Shown here piece after piece: positions 17,491 to 26,829 of a stretch of DNA of 64,000 nucleotides. Source of the stretch: Labrenzia sp. CE80. GTDB taxonomy: Bacteria > Pseudomonadota > Alphaproteobacteria > Rhizobiales > Stappiaceae. The position numbers and the translations under genes are program-made. Each line of letters opens with the position of its first letter. Position 1 is the stretch's first letter. The notes under the pieces were generated by a model, which saw only the letters and a program-made list of their open reading frames with translations, did not search any database and was not told where the DNA came from. Where the stretch lies: contig NZ_WAJT01000002.1 in assembly GCF_009650605.1 (NCBI RefSeq), positions 372,001 through 436,000 on the forward strand, written 5' to 3'.

Positions 17491-18641
17491 CTTCAGAAAA
17501 GCCGAAGTCTGATTTTTCCGACGTTCGCCTCGTTCACATAGTTCGCCAATATGCGCCAATGATTGGCGGGTTGGAGGACTTTGTGAAGAATATGGCGTCG
17601 CGCCAGATCGGTCGTTTCGGCGAAGTTCGTGTGGTGACTCTTGATCGATTGTTCACCGCCCCCGATCGAGGTCTGCCGCAACACGAAATTATTGATGGCG
17701 TCGAGGTCGCACGGATCCCCTACAGTGGTAGTTCGCGCTATCCATTTGCCCCGTCCGTTTTTCAGGAGATCACGGACATTGATCTCATTCACGTCCACGC
17801 GATCGACTTCTTCTTTGATGCATTTGCACTGTCTTCGCTTGCAAAAAAACGCAAGCTGATTGCGACGACGCATGGTGGTTTCTTTCACACTGCCAAACAT
17901 TCTTTTCTGAAAAAGATCTGGTTCAATAGCGTGACGCGTTTTTCTGCGAGTCGATATGATGCCATCGCATGTTGCAGTGACAGCGACCTTGAACTTTTCC
18001 GGCCTCTTGCGCCCGGTCATACCGAGATGATCGAAAATGGAGTTGATCTGGATAAGTTCGCCGGTGCTGCCTCGCTCAGACCGCAAAAACGACTTTTGAC
18101 GCTTGGAAGGTTCTCGCAGAACAAACGAATTGATTTGGTACTGGACGCGTTGGCTGCGTTGAATGGTCAGGACCCTGAATGGCAACTTGATATCGTTGGA
18201 GGCCCTTCGGATTGGAGTGTTTCAGATATTCAGGAGATGATACAGGGTCGAGGGCTTGAGGATCACGCCTTTGTCCACGTTGGTCTTTCTGATCAAGGCC
18301 TGCGAGACTTGATAGGACTTTGCAGTTTTTTCGTCAGCGCGTCCGAATATGAGGGCTTCGGCATCGCTATGATTGAGGCCCTGAGCGCCGGGCTGCTGCC
18401 AATTGTTCAACCCAACACAGCGTTTCAATCGCTTGCTGAAAAACATCCGAGCGTTCGTCTCGTTGATTTCACTGACGCGGCAGCCGTTGCTGGCAATGTC
18501 GAGAACGCCTGGACTGAACTGAAGGTTGATCCGGCTCGAGCGAGGCAATCGGGAATAGTCTCGGCGCAACAGCACTCTTGGGATCAAACCATCGCTCGAT
18601 ATGATGCTCTGTATGAACGTGCTCTCGCACGCACTTCTTAG
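17487..18641 (+). CDS. GT4-family glycosyltransferase, polysaccharide locus plus arm
   Basis: About 384 residues. GTG 17487 was chosen because it overlaps the deacetylase stop (GTGA) and gives the family opening LVHIVRQYAPMIGGLEDFV; a longer frame lies inside the deacetylase gene. GT-B features are HVHAIDFFFDAF, LLTLGRFSQNKRIDLVLDAL and SASEYEGFGIAMIEALSAGLLPIV, the last carrying the E(x7)E pair. Adds a sugar to the lipid-linked repeat unit on the cytoplasmic face. Donor and linkage are unknown. Confidence 0.85.
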   Translation: MTSEKPKSDFSDVRLVHIVRQYAPMIGGLEDFVKNMASRQIGRFGEVRVVTLDRLFTAPDRGLPQHEIIDGVEVARIPYSGSSRYPFAPSVFQEITDIDLIHVHAIDFFFDAFALSSLAKKRKLIATTHGGFFHTAKHSFLKKIWFNSVTRFSASRYDAIACCSDSDLELFRPLAPGHTEMIENGVDLDKFAGAASLRPQKRLLTLGRFSQNKRIDLVLDALAALNGQDPEWQLDIVGGPSDWSVSDIQEMIQGRGLEDHAFVHVGLSDQGLRDLIGLCSFFVSASEYEGFGIAMIEALSAGLLPIVQPNTAFQSLAEKHPSVRLVDFTDAAAVAGNVENAWTELKVDPARARQSGIVSAQQHSWDQTIARYDALYERALARTS

Positions 18642-18785
18642 AGCCAAAACTAAAGCTTCCATTGAATCAAAAGGCATCACGAGTTTGGTCTTCTGCTTCG
18701 ATGCGTTAGACTCAGAAGTGAGATTTGACGGCGGCAGCTGTTCTGATTTCTCGTGGTGGTATCTGGCAATTCGTATGGAACGTCT

Positions 18786-20015
18786 GTGACCGAAAACTCT
18801 GAAAAGCCCAGCGTTTTTGTAGCTCTATTGGTATTGTTAGCTACATTCTACAATGCCGCCCTCGCGGTGATTAATGCGCATGTCCTTGATCTGAACTTCA
18901 CATCAGTTGCTGTCACCGAATTTGCGATCTTGCTCGTGTTGCTCCTGCTGATTATTCAGCGCGGACTTTATGAGGAAGATCTCGCACCACTGATTTATCT
19001 GATCATAACTGTTCTGCTTGCTGTCTATGTATCTGTGATTAACAAGCAAATATATCCGGATTACATCCGGAATATTCTGATAATTTTTTGCTTCGTGACC
19101 TTAGGGTCTTGGTGCAGTTTCTCGACGATAAATCTAGTATTCAAATCTGCGAGCGTTTTGATTTTTCTAGTTCTTCTGCTGGAGATATTCTTCGTTGACC
19201 AATACGGCGACCTTTTCTATCCGGCCAAGTATTTTGCCAATACGCGCGGTGTTGAGCTTTTCACAGTGGTGGATTCGAAGCTCTTTCGAAACGCGCTGGG
19301 CTTTGAAGGGCGCTTCACCTTCGGAATAATTGGCCATAGGTCATCTTCACTGTTTCTTGAACAGGTCTCATTGGCAAATTTTTCCGGCGTGATGATGATC
19401 TATCTCCTAACTCTCTGGAAGCGCTTTTCGCCATTTGAAAGGCTGTTCTATGTCTCTACTATCACCTTGATTCTGCTTACCAACGATACGCGTACAATGT
19501 TGATATTTGCCCTGATTTCGTTCATCGGGTACTTTATCTACCCGCTGTTGCCGCGGTTCGTTAGCCTTCTGATCATGCCTTTTATTCTGCTGATGGGCGT
19601 CCTTGTCTTCATTCTCAAACCGGATGCGACAGGGGACAATATTCCGGGGCGTGTGGTCTTCACGATGAGGAAATTTGCAGATCTGGATTGGCCGACGCAG
19701 TTGGGTTTTTCTGCGGAGATCGCATCTTCGCTAGGAGATAGTGGGTATATCTATGTTGTTGTAATCGGAACCATTTTTAGCCTTGTACTCCTTTGGTTGT
19801 TTGTCGGCTTCTATCCGGCCTGCGATACACCCGAGGAAAGGCGTTTCATCCATTCACTCTCTGTTTTTGTTTTCATGAATATGATGATCGGAGGGACGGC
19901 GGTCTTCTCGATCAAAATTGCGGCTCTCCTTTGGTTGCTGGCTGGACACATGAGATTTCCAGACCGAAAAGCATCTGCCGACAATATCAAACCCACATAT
20001 GCGCGCAGCCAGTGA
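18786..20015 (+). CDS. O-antigen polymerase/ligase-like membrane protein
   Basis: About 409 residues with roughly ten to twelve membrane helices and a large loop between them (about residues 140-200: YPAKYFANTRGVELFTVVDSKLF and GIIGHRSSSLFLEQ). This layout fits Wzy polymerases and WaaL-type ligases, which join repeat units in the periplasm; sequence motifs are weak in this group. GTG 18786 with an upstream GGA is preferred; GTG 18753 would add 11 residues without a ribosome site. A 144-base gap separates it from the upstream glycosyltransferase. A polymerase role is favoured because flippase, co-polymerase and transferases are nearby. Confidence 0.72.
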   Translation: MTENSEKPSVFVALLVLLATFYNAALAVINAHVLDLNFTSVAVTEFAILLVLLLLIIQRGLYEEDLAPLIYLIITVLLAVYVSVINKQIYPDYIRNILIIFCFVTLGSWCSFSTINLVFKSASVLIFLVLLLEIFFVDQYGDLFYPAKYFANTRGVELFTVVDSKLFRNALGFEGRFTFGIIGHRSSSLFLEQVSLANFSGVMMIYLLTLWKRFSPFERLFYVSTITLILLTNDTRTMLIFALISFIGYFIYPLLPRFVSLLIMPFILLMGVLVFILKPDATGDNIPGRVVFTMRKFADLDWPTQLGFSAEIASSLGDSGYIYVVVIGTIFSLVLLWLFVGFYPACDTPEERRFIHSLSVFVFMNMMIGGTAVFSIKIAALLWLLAGHMRFPDRKASADNIKPTYARSQ

Positions 20016-20033
20016 CCCGGCCGGGAGAACTCA

Positions 20034-21116
20034 ATGCTGATCCAGCTCCAGTACCTTCGGGCAATTGCAGCATTGCTGGTGGTTTATTTTCACACAATTT
20101 TACAACTACCAAAGCTGTATTCTTCTCCCGCATTGGAGATGCCAGTCGTCGGAGAAACCGGTGTAGACCTGTTCTTTGTCACGAGCGGGTTCGTGATGTG
20201 GTTCACGACAGCTGGAAAACAAACGAGCCTTCGAGAATTCTATAAACGTCGTATCGAACGGATTGTCCCTCTCTATTGGCTTTTTACTCTATTGGCTGCG
20301 GCGATCGCGTTCTTGCTGCCGAGTTACCTCAAGTCGACAACGTTTGATCTTCCACATCTCTTAGCGTCGCTGTTCTTCGTTCCCTGGATGAACCCCGCCG
20401 ACTTAACTGGTGCAATGATCGCTCCGGTGGTTATTCCCGGCTGGACGCTGAATTATGAAATGTACTTTTATATTATCTTCGGAGGGCTTTTATTTGCGCC
20501 AAAAAGCTTAAGGCCAGCTTTGTTGACGATAGTGCTTTTCGCTATGTTTGTTGCCGCAAATGCGTTTGTACCTGAGTCTGTCCTGGGTCGATTTTATGGC
20601 AACTCGATAGTCTTTGAATTCTTGGCGGGTGTTCTGATCGCCAAACTATACTTGGCTAAGAGGCTTGCTCCGCAAGGTATTGCGATCACACTTGCGGTTT
20701 TGAGTTTCTGTCTTCTCCTGGTTGGTGAAGAATTAAAGTGGGAGGGTTCTAGATTCTTGGTGGCAGGTTTGCCTGCTGCCATTGTTATCTATTGTCTGGT
20801 GTCGATTGATTTTACCCGTCTGAGAGAGTGGCGTTTTCTTCACTATCTCGGAGATGCTTCCTATAGCTTGTACATCACGCATGTCTTCGTTCTTACAGGT
20901 ACACGGATTTTATTCTCTAAGGTGACAATTGAATGGGCCGGAAACGAATTCTTATTTATCGTTGCCTGTCTTGTGAACTCAATTGTTTTCGCAATACTGA
21001 TTTATCAGTTTTTTGAACTTCCGATCGCCCGGCGCTTTAAAGAAAGGCGCCAGAGCAGGGTGTTGATATCGGAAAAGCGGCCGATACCAGCTGGCACCAA
21101 AGGCGATTCCGCATGA
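20034..21116 (+). CDS. Acyltransferase family 3 membrane protein (OafA/ExoZ-like)
   Basis: 360 residues, about ten membrane helices. The family opening LQYLRAIAALLVVYFHTIL contains the R-A and catalytic His of acyltransferase 3 proteins. TGVDLFFVTSGFVMWF and FYKRRIERIVPLYWLFTLL follow in the usual order. Adds acetyl or similar acyl groups to sugars of the exopolysaccharide. GGGAGA precedes the ATG. Its stop overlaps the GH5 start (ATGA), so the two are translationally coupled. Confidence 0.88.
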   Translation: MLIQLQYLRAIAALLVVYFHTILQLPKLYSSPALEMPVVGETGVDLFFVTSGFVMWFTTAGKQTSLREFYKRRIERIVPLYWLFTLLAAAIAFLLPSYLKSTTFDLPHLLASLFFVPWMNPADLTGAMIAPVVIPGWTLNYEMYFYIIFGGLLFAPKSLRPALLTIVLFAMFVAANAFVPESVLGRFYGNSIVFEFLAGVLIAKLYLAKRLAPQGIAITLAVLSFCLLLVGEELKWEGSRFLVAGLPAAIVIYCLVSIDFTRLREWRFLHYLGDASYSLYITHVFVLTGTRILFSKVTIEWAGNEFLFIVACLVNSIVFAILIYQFFELPIARRFKERRQSRVLISEKRPIPAGTKGDSA

Positions 21117-22186
21117 TGAGCAACAGTCGACGTCGAATTCCAGATCCGCGCGTGTTGAGCGTTTTGGCTGGCAGCATATTCTGGGGCATCACCACAATGT
21201 CTGTCTGGGCGGAAGACACTGGCCTGTGCTTTCGGGGCGTGAATATTTCGGGTGCTGAATATGGGGACGCCTCGGGCGTATACGGGACCAACTACATATA
21301 TCCGTCAGAAAAGACGGTGCGGTATTTTGCTGACAAGGGCATGAATATCGTTCGCCTTCCCTTCAAGTGGGAGCGCCTTCAGCCGGTTCTGAGGGAAAAG
21401 CTTGACCAAGAAGAATTGACGAAATTGCGAGGCGCGGTCGAGCTCATTCGGGCGAATGGAATGAAGATCATTCTGGATCCACATAACTTTGGATACTATG
21501 ACGGAAAGCGTCTCATGACGGAGGGGCTTACGTCTGTCTCTTTTGCTGATTTTTGGGTTCGACTCGCACTCGAATTTGCCAATGACGAAGATATCATCTT
21601 CGGTTTGATGAATGAGCCTTACGACATCCCTGCGCCTGACTGGCTCGTGGCCGCGAATCGGGCAATTGCCGGGATCCGTGCCGCCGGTGCAAAGAATCTC
21701 ATTCTTGTTCCAGGCACGATCTGGAGCGGCGCATCCAGTTGGGAGCATGATATTCCAGGGGGCGCCAATGGCACGGTAATGGCTGGAGTTTTGGATCCTG
21801 ACGCCAACTTCGCCTATGAGGTTCATCAATATCTTGACGAAGACCTGTCTGGAACTCACGAGACTTGCCCGAATGCCGAGCTCGCCAATGATGCTCTCCA
21901 GAACTTTTCACGTTGGTTGAAGGAGCACGACGCACGAGGGTTCCTTGGCGAATTTGGAGGGTCAAAAGATAGTGCTTGTCTGACTGGACTCGCGGCAATG
22001 GTAGAGACAATGAACATGTCACCTGATCTTTGGCTCGGTTGGACATATTGGGCGGCCGGCGACTGGTGGCCGGAGTCCGAAGGCAATAATATTCAACCGA
22101 CGGAAGCTGGCGATAGACCCCAGTTATCAGCCGTTCTCCAGCCTCGCTTTGAAGCTGAAGGCCAAAACTGCTCAACATTAAATTAA
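21113..22186 (+). CDS. Secreted glycoside hydrolase family 5 (cellulase-like) protein
   Basis: 357 residues. The N-terminus (VLSVLAGSIFWGITTMSVWAED) looks like a signal peptide, so the enzyme probably acts in the periplasm. GH5 features: FRGVNISGAEYG opening, GMNIVRLPFKWERLQP, LMNEPYD with the acid/base Glu, HQYLDED, and FLGEFGGS with the nucleophile Glu. Likely cleaves beta-glucan-type bonds in the locus polysaccharide, for chain-length control or release; similar endoglycanases occur in many EPS loci. Coupled by ATGA to the acyltransferase. Confidence 0.88.
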   Translation: MMSNSRRRIPDPRVLSVLAGSIFWGITTMSVWAEDTGLCFRGVNISGAEYGDASGVYGTNYIYPSEKTVRYFADKGMNIVRLPFKWERLQPVLREKLDQEELTKLRGAVELIRANGMKIILDPHNFGYYDGKRLMTEGLTSVSFADFWVRLALEFANDEDIIFGLMNEPYDIPAPDWLVAANRAIAGIRAAGAKNLILVPGTIWSGASSWEHDIPGGANGTVMAGVLDPDANFAYEVHQYLDEDLSGTHETCPNAELANDALQNFSRWLKEHDARGFLGEFGGSKDSACLTGLAAMVETMNMSPDLWLGWTYWAAGDWWPESEGNNIQPTEAGDRPQLSAVLQPRFEAEGQNCSTLN

Positions 22187-22251
22187 CCGCTTTTTACCTA
22201 AGCTTTCCCGACTGTCTGGACATGTGTGGAATGCGGAGCTTCAAGCGGCGA

Positions 22252-23898
22252 ATGAGCTGGTTTGACGATGACTACGATGAGTATGAATACGAGATTCAGA
22301 GGCGCGCCAGAGGCCAGCGGAAAAGTCCGCCTCGCCGCGAGTCTTATGGAACCTATGCGCCTCGGAGCAAGGGGTGGATCCAATCTGATCTCGTAGAACG
22401 ACGTGCACGAAAATATGAGTATCTCGAGCCCCAGCCGCAGGATCGCAATATCGCGCCAGCGGAGACTCTGCCGCATCGAAAACTGGTATTGAAACGCACC
22501 GATGTGCCCTCCTCGACGAAAAGCACGTACCGCTACATTCCGATGATTGAGGCAGATGAGCCGATACTGGATATCCGGACGCTGATCGGGGCAGTCTATG
22601 AATATCGGCGGTCTATCTCGCTCTTGATCGTCCTTGGAATGTCGTTCGGTGCTGCGGCCATGTGGCTCTCACCAAGAGAATTTACGGCCCAGTCGACACT
22701 CTATTTCGACCCAAATCAGATTCAGTTCAACTTGGATAGTCAGGCCCAAGGCGCACCTTCACAGGCGGCCATCTCAGCGCTAATTTCAAGCCAGGTTCAG
22801 GTTCTGACATCGAACACTGTGCTGCAGGGCGCAGTCGAAGAGCTCCAACTTGAGACAGATTCTCAGTTCAGTGTTCCAGGTGACGGATCATCAATGGCAT
22901 ACGCTGTCGCTGAGAACTTGAGGCAGGCTGTTTCGGTCGGGCGAGATAGCAGCTCCTATATCGTTTCACTGGGTGTGACGACCGACAACGCTGCCAAATC
23001 GGCGGAAATCGCAAACGCGATCGTTGGATCCTTCTTTGAATATGAAAACAGCGCGGCGGCCGATCGGTACGAGGGTCTGACCGACGCTTTTGATCGCCGA
23101 CTCGCGGAGCTAAGCACCAAGGTACAAGCTGCTGAAAGCGCGGTTGAGCAGTATCGGGCGCAAAATGACCTGGTGACAGCGAAAGGCGATTTGATTTCCG
23201 AAGACCGCCTGGCTGCGCTCAACACTTCTCTGGTGGAGCTGCAGCAAAAAACCATTGAGGCAAGAGCAAGGGTCGAGGCCGCTAGCCGTTTGACGCTGGA
23301 AGAACTGGTCGTAGGTGTCAGCGATACAGAAGTTTCATCTGCCACTCTTGTCGAGCTTCGTCGCCAATATGCTTCTATCGCTGCGACGGTCGGACAAATG
23401 CAAAGCCAGATGGGCGCCAGGCATCCATCACTTCTTGCGGCTCAAGCGTCACTTCAGGGGATCCGTTCGGAAATACGTCTTGAAATGCAGCGGATTGCAT
23501 CCATCGCTAAATCGGAGTTGGCGCAAGCTGAAAAGGCCGAACAAGATACCGCCAAGGAACTTGCGACCCAGAAGGCGCTGAAGCTCAGCAGCGCACCGAG
23601 CGAAGTCAAGTTGAACGATTTGGAACTTCAGGCGTCGGCTGCTCGTGAAATCTATGAGGCAGTATTGAGAAGAACGCGTGAAACAAATGAAGAGCAGAAT
23701 ATCTCACAGAGCATAGTGAGAATTCTGAGTAAAGCTGAGCCACCGCTAACCGCTGATGGACCTGGTCGGAGTGTCCTTCTTATCGCTGGCGCATTTGGTG
23801 GAGCTGTTTTGGGTTTCGGGCTCGGCCTTGCCGTCGCGATATTAAGACGTATTTCACGTCACCCCGTAATACGGTCGTATTTCTCGTTTCAGAACTGA
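22252..23898 (+). CDS. Wzz/GumC-type polysaccharide co-polymerase without kinase domain, Tyr-rich N-terminus
   Basis: About 548 residues from ATG 22252 (22222 and 22231 are alternatives). Two membrane segments (about 120-142 and near 515-540) flank a long periplasmic region with coiled-coil stretches (LAELSTKVQAAESAVEQY, MQSQMGARHPSLLAAQASLQ). The first helix is followed by SPREFTAQSTLYFDPN, the Wzz entry block, and PPLTADGPGRS precedes the second helix, matching the family's proline-rich element. The C-terminus stops soon after, so there is no BY-kinase domain. The 110-residue cytoplasmic N-terminus is charged and has seven Tyr in its first 60 residues. Expected role: chain length control with the polymerase and an outer-membrane exporter not encoded here. 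Confidence 0.85.
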   Translation: MSWFDDDYDEYEYEIQRRARGQRKSPPRRESYGTYAPRSKGWIQSDLVERRARKYEYLEPQPQDRNIAPAETLPHRKLVLKRTDVPSSTKSTYRYIPMIEADEPILDIRTLIGAVYEYRRSISLLIVLGMSFGAAAMWLSPREFTAQSTLYFDPNQIQFNLDSQAQGAPSQAAISALISSQVQVLTSNTVLQGAVEELQLETDSQFSVPGDGSSMAYAVAENLRQAVSVGRDSSSYIVSLGVTTDNAAKSAEIANAIVGSFFEYENSAAADRYEGLTDAFDRRLAELSTKVQAAESAVEQYRAQNDLVTAKGDLISEDRLAALNTSLVELQQKTIEARARVEAASRLTLEELVVGVSDTEVSSATLVELRRQYASIAATVGQMQSQMGARHPSLLAAQASLQGIRSEIRLEMQRIASIAKSELAQAEKAEQDTAKELATQKALKLSSAPSEVKLNDLELQASAAREIYEAVLRRTRETNEEQNISQSIVRILSKAEPPLTADGPGRSVLLIAGAFGGAVLGFGLGLAVAILRRISRHPVIRSYFSFQN

Positions 23899-24088
23899 TG
23901 TAACCATTGCCGATATCTGGAATGAAGCCACGAAGATTCTGGCTGCTTTTATCAAGCTATTAACCATCGTCTGAAATCTCTGCCGTTTTTAACTCGGAAT
24001 TTCTGATTCATACCTACTTTAGATCTCTCAAGAGTCTCATGCAGCGACATGGGAAAATACAAAATATTTGTTCAATTAGGTCACCTCG

Positions 24089-24859
24089 ATGCTTGCGCCA
24101 CAGATGGATTTGGGACTGCAGAAAGACTGCAAGACAGTCGAAATTGGTCCCTTGGAAGTCTTGAGGCTTGATCGACCGGCTGCGGTTGACCTAGTCGAGA
24201 CGTCGGTTCTCGGCAGACATAAAATGTCGATTGCGATTTGCAATGCCCATACGATCCTGACGGCTTTTGACGACCCGAACTTCGCTGACACTCTTCAGCA
24301 TATGACGCTTCTGAATGACGGTGCGGGAGCCAATTTGGCTAGTTGGATTTTGCATGGCCAAGCCTTTCCAGACAATTTGAACGGAACGGACCTCATTCCC
24401 AGCTTGCTCAAATCCATCCAAGTCCCGATGCGCGTCTTCCTCTTAGGTGCTCGCGAAGAGGTGCTGCAAAGGACGCGGCAGGTCATCGAGCAAGATTATC
24501 CACAACACCAGGTGGTCGGGTGCCGAAACGGATATTTTCGGCCGGAGGAAAACGAAGCCGTTTGTGCTCAGATCTCCTCAGTCAATCCAGACCTGCTTTT
24601 GGTTGCTATGGGGAACCCGGCACAGGAACGGTTTATCGTCGAGAATCGTGATCGGATTGACGCAACAGTTTGTATAGGCGTGGGCGCGCTGTTTGATTTC
24701 ATGTCCGGGAGTGTCGTTCGCGCGCCCAAGGCTGTGCAGGCGCTTGGGCTTGAATGGCTTTTCCGCCTGCTTCAGGAGCCCACACGGCTTTGGAAGCGTT
24801 ACGTGATCGGAATCCCACGTTTTCTGCTGGCGATCAATCGCCTGCGATCCAAGGTTTAG
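24089..24859 (+). CDS. WecG/TagA/CpsF-family glycosyltransferase
   Basis: 256 residues of the GT26 family. Hallmarks are ICNAHTILTAFDD, LLNDGAGANLASWILHG, NGTDLIPSLL, RVFLLGAREEVL and LLLVAMGNPAQERFI, plus a basic amphipathic C-terminus (RLLQEPTRLWKRYVIGIPRF) that docks on the membrane. Transfers a sugar, often ManNAc(A) or glucuronic acid type, to an undecaprenyl-linked intermediate. It lies 190 bases after the co-polymerase gene in an A+T-rich gap. Its stop codon overlaps the convergent cobK stop by four bases. No priming phosphoglycosyltransferase gene is seen in the window. Confidence 0.87.
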   Translation: MLAPQMDLGLQKDCKTVEIGPLEVLRLDRPAAVDLVETSVLGRHKMSIAICNAHTILTAFDDPNFADTLQHMTLLNDGAGANLASWILHGQAFPDNLNGTDLIPSLLKSIQVPMRVFLLGAREEVLQRTRQVIEQDYPQHQVVGCRNGYFRPEENEAVCAQISSVNPDLLLVAMGNPAQERFIVENRDRIDATVCIGVGALFDFMSGSVVRAPKAVQALGLEWLFRLLQEPTRLWKRYVIGIPRFLLAINRLRSKV

Positions 24860-25620
24860 CCAGTTTGCCTTTCCCCCAAAATTTCTTCAGCCATGAGCAA
24901 AACGCGTTCCACATCTGGTGCGCTCTCCGCCTCGGGTAACCGCGGGCGCGCCACCATGATGACTGGCAAGCCCATGGATCGTGCCGCTTTAATCTTGGCG
25001 TAGGATCGCTCGCCGCCGCTATTTTTTGAGACGACGTGCGTAATCTTATGCCTCTGAAGGAGCCGTATTTCTTCCTCCGCGCTTTTCCCGGGGCGGGCCA
25101 GTTCAAGATGCCAGGTTGCGGGCAGGGGAGCAGGCGGAGGCTCGATCATCCTCGCCATCGCCCATAGATCGGACCTGTTAAAAAAGACTGAGACCTCCTT
25201 GCGCCCGACGGAAAGAAAGGCCCTGGATCCGCTTGGCAGCAGCAGATTTGCAGCCTGCAGATCTTCTACGTTGATCCAGTTATCGCCTTGAATTGGTTGC
25301 CAGGCGGGTCGGTTGAGCCTCAACAGGGCCACGCCAGCGGTCATCGCCGCCTTGGCTGCATTCCAACTCATCTGAGCGGCATACGGATGCGTCGCGTCAA
25401 TCAGGAGCGATGTATCGGTTTGCCTGAGGTGGTCGACAAGACCTTCGGCACCACCAAATCCGCCAACACGCGTCTCGACACCAAGGTCCGGCAGGTCGCG
25501 TACGACGCCGGCGAAGGAGGCGGTAACATGAGCGTGCGGGATTCGTTCGCTGAGCATAGGAGCAAGCTGTCGCGCTTCCTGCGTCCCGGCGAGCAGCAAG
25601 ATCTTGGGCTTGCTACTCAT
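24856..25620 (-). CDS. cobK: Precorrin-6A/cobalt-precorrin-6A reductase
   Basis: 254 residues, the normal length for CobK/CbiJ. The N-terminal nucleotide loop is ILLLAGTQEARQLAPML; LLIDATHPYAAQMSWNA, LRLNRPAW and FLSVGRKEV are family blocks, and VVSKNSGGERSYAKIKAA marks the C-terminal domain. Reduces the C18-C19 double bond of (cobalt-)precorrin-6A with NAD(P)H. Overlaps cbiD by eight bases as the second gene of a two-gene operon. Confidence 0.92.
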   Translation of the reverse strand: MSSKPKILLLAGTQEARQLAPMLSERIPHAHVTASFAGVVRDLPDLGVETRVGGFGGAEGLVDHLRQTDTSLLIDATHPYAAQMSWNAAKAAMTAGVALLRLNRPAWQPIQGDNWINVEDLQAANLLLPSGSRAFLSVGRKEVSVFFNRSDLWAMARMIEPPPAPLPATWHLELARPGKSAEEEIRLLQRHKITHVVSKNSGGERSYAKIKAARSMGLPVIMVARPRLPEAESAPDVERVLLMAEEILGERQTG

Positions 25621-26707
25621 CCCACCCGGCCTCTCCGGTGACGTTGCCCGATCGATCGACGATTAGAACCTGCACGTCGACTGGAGCATCTCGCAAAATG
25701 CCTCTGACTGCTGCCTTGGTTTCGTGTGCGAGAGGGCGACTAATATCGATGCCCTGCACAGTCGCTTCATCCAGAACTTCCTTGGCGGTATTGGCCTCAA
25801 GGCTCCTTCGAATCAAGTCCGCCGGTGCATGCCCCTTTTCAAGAAGCTTTGCCAGAAACGCGAAATCGACCTGGCTGCGCGCGGAGTGAAGATCCAATGC
25901 GCCTTGGGCGAGTTTGGTGAATTTGGCAAAGCCACCCGACATGGTCAGCCTCGGAACTGGATGAGCACGGAGATATTTCAAAAGGCCGCCGGCAAAATCA
26001 CCCATGTCGAGATATGCGGCGTCATCGAGTTCATAGCGGGCGCGCACCGCGTCTTCTGAGGTTGAGCCTGTCGCCGCGACCACGTGGGAGAGGCCTGTCG
26101 CTCGGGCAACATCAATGCCGCGGTGGATGGACGCAATCCAGGCTGCGCAGGAGAACGGGCGAACAATACCAGTCGTACCAAGTATCGAAAGGCCGCCGAT
26201 GATACCAAGCCGGCCATTAAGTGTCTTTTCGGCAAGGGCTTCACCGTCTTCGATTGAGACAGTGACCTCTACGTCGCCAGGCTCTCCGGTTGCCATTGCG
26301 ACGTCCGCAATCGCTTGACTGATCATTTGACGCGGGACCGGGTTGATGGCTGGTTCTCCCGGAGGAATCGGAAGACCGGGCCGGGTTACCGTTCCGACGC
26401 CCTTTCCTGCCTTGAACACGATGCCACCACCGGCTTGCAGCCGACGAACATCAACCCTGACCAAGGCGCCGTGAGTGACATCCGGATCGTCGCCTGCATC
26501 CTTGATGATTGCCGCGTATCCATGCCCCTCTTCCAAGGCGTGTTGGGCCAAAGCAAATGACGTCGTTCCACCGCGAGGGAGCAAAATCTCAACCGGATCG
26601 GGAAACTCGCCTGTAGCAAGAGCCTGAAACGCAGCCTTGGCGGCGCCTGTGGCGCAGGCTCCGGTGGTCCACCCACGTCTCAGTTCTGTCGGCTTTGTCC
26701 CGCTCAT
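25613..26707 (-). CDS. cbiD: Cobalt-precorrin-5B C1-methyltransferase
   Basis: 364 residues, standard for CbiD. LRRGWTTGACATGAAKAAF near the start, IIKDAGDDPDVTHGALV, GGIVFKAGKGVGTVTRPGLPIPPGEPAINPVPRQMI and GLSILGTTGIVRPFSCAAW are highly typical. Methylates C1 of cobalt-precorrin-5B using SAM. CbiD belongs to the cobalt-early pathway; the aerobic counterpart is CobF, which is not visible here. Divergent from cobA across a 122-base gap. Confidence 0.94.
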   Translation of the reverse strand: MSGTKPTELRRGWTTGACATGAAKAAFQALATGEFPDPVEILLPRGGTTSFALAQHALEEGHGYAAIIKDAGDDPDVTHGALVRVDVRRLQAGGGIVFKAGKGVGTVTRPGLPIPPGEPAINPVPRQMISQAIADVAMATGEPGDVEVTVSIEDGEALAEKTLNGRLGIIGGLSILGTTGIVRPFSCAAWIASIHRGIDVARATGLSHVVAATGSTSEDAVRARYELDDAAYLDMGDFAGGLLKYLRAHPVPRLTMSGGFAKFTKLAQGALDLHSARSQVDFAFLAKLLEKGHAPADLIRRSLEANTAKEVLDEATVQGIDISRPLAHETKAAVRGILRDAPVDVQVLIVDRSGNVTGEAGWDE

Positions 26708-26829
26708 GAGGCCTTTATAGCCATAATTTCAAACCATGTATCCGTGCTTTGGCGGCATATGTCGGAGCGGCGGAATTTCTCTTCGTATCAGCGCTTGGCG
26801 TTGCCTCCCGGGCCAGCTAGAAAAGATCC

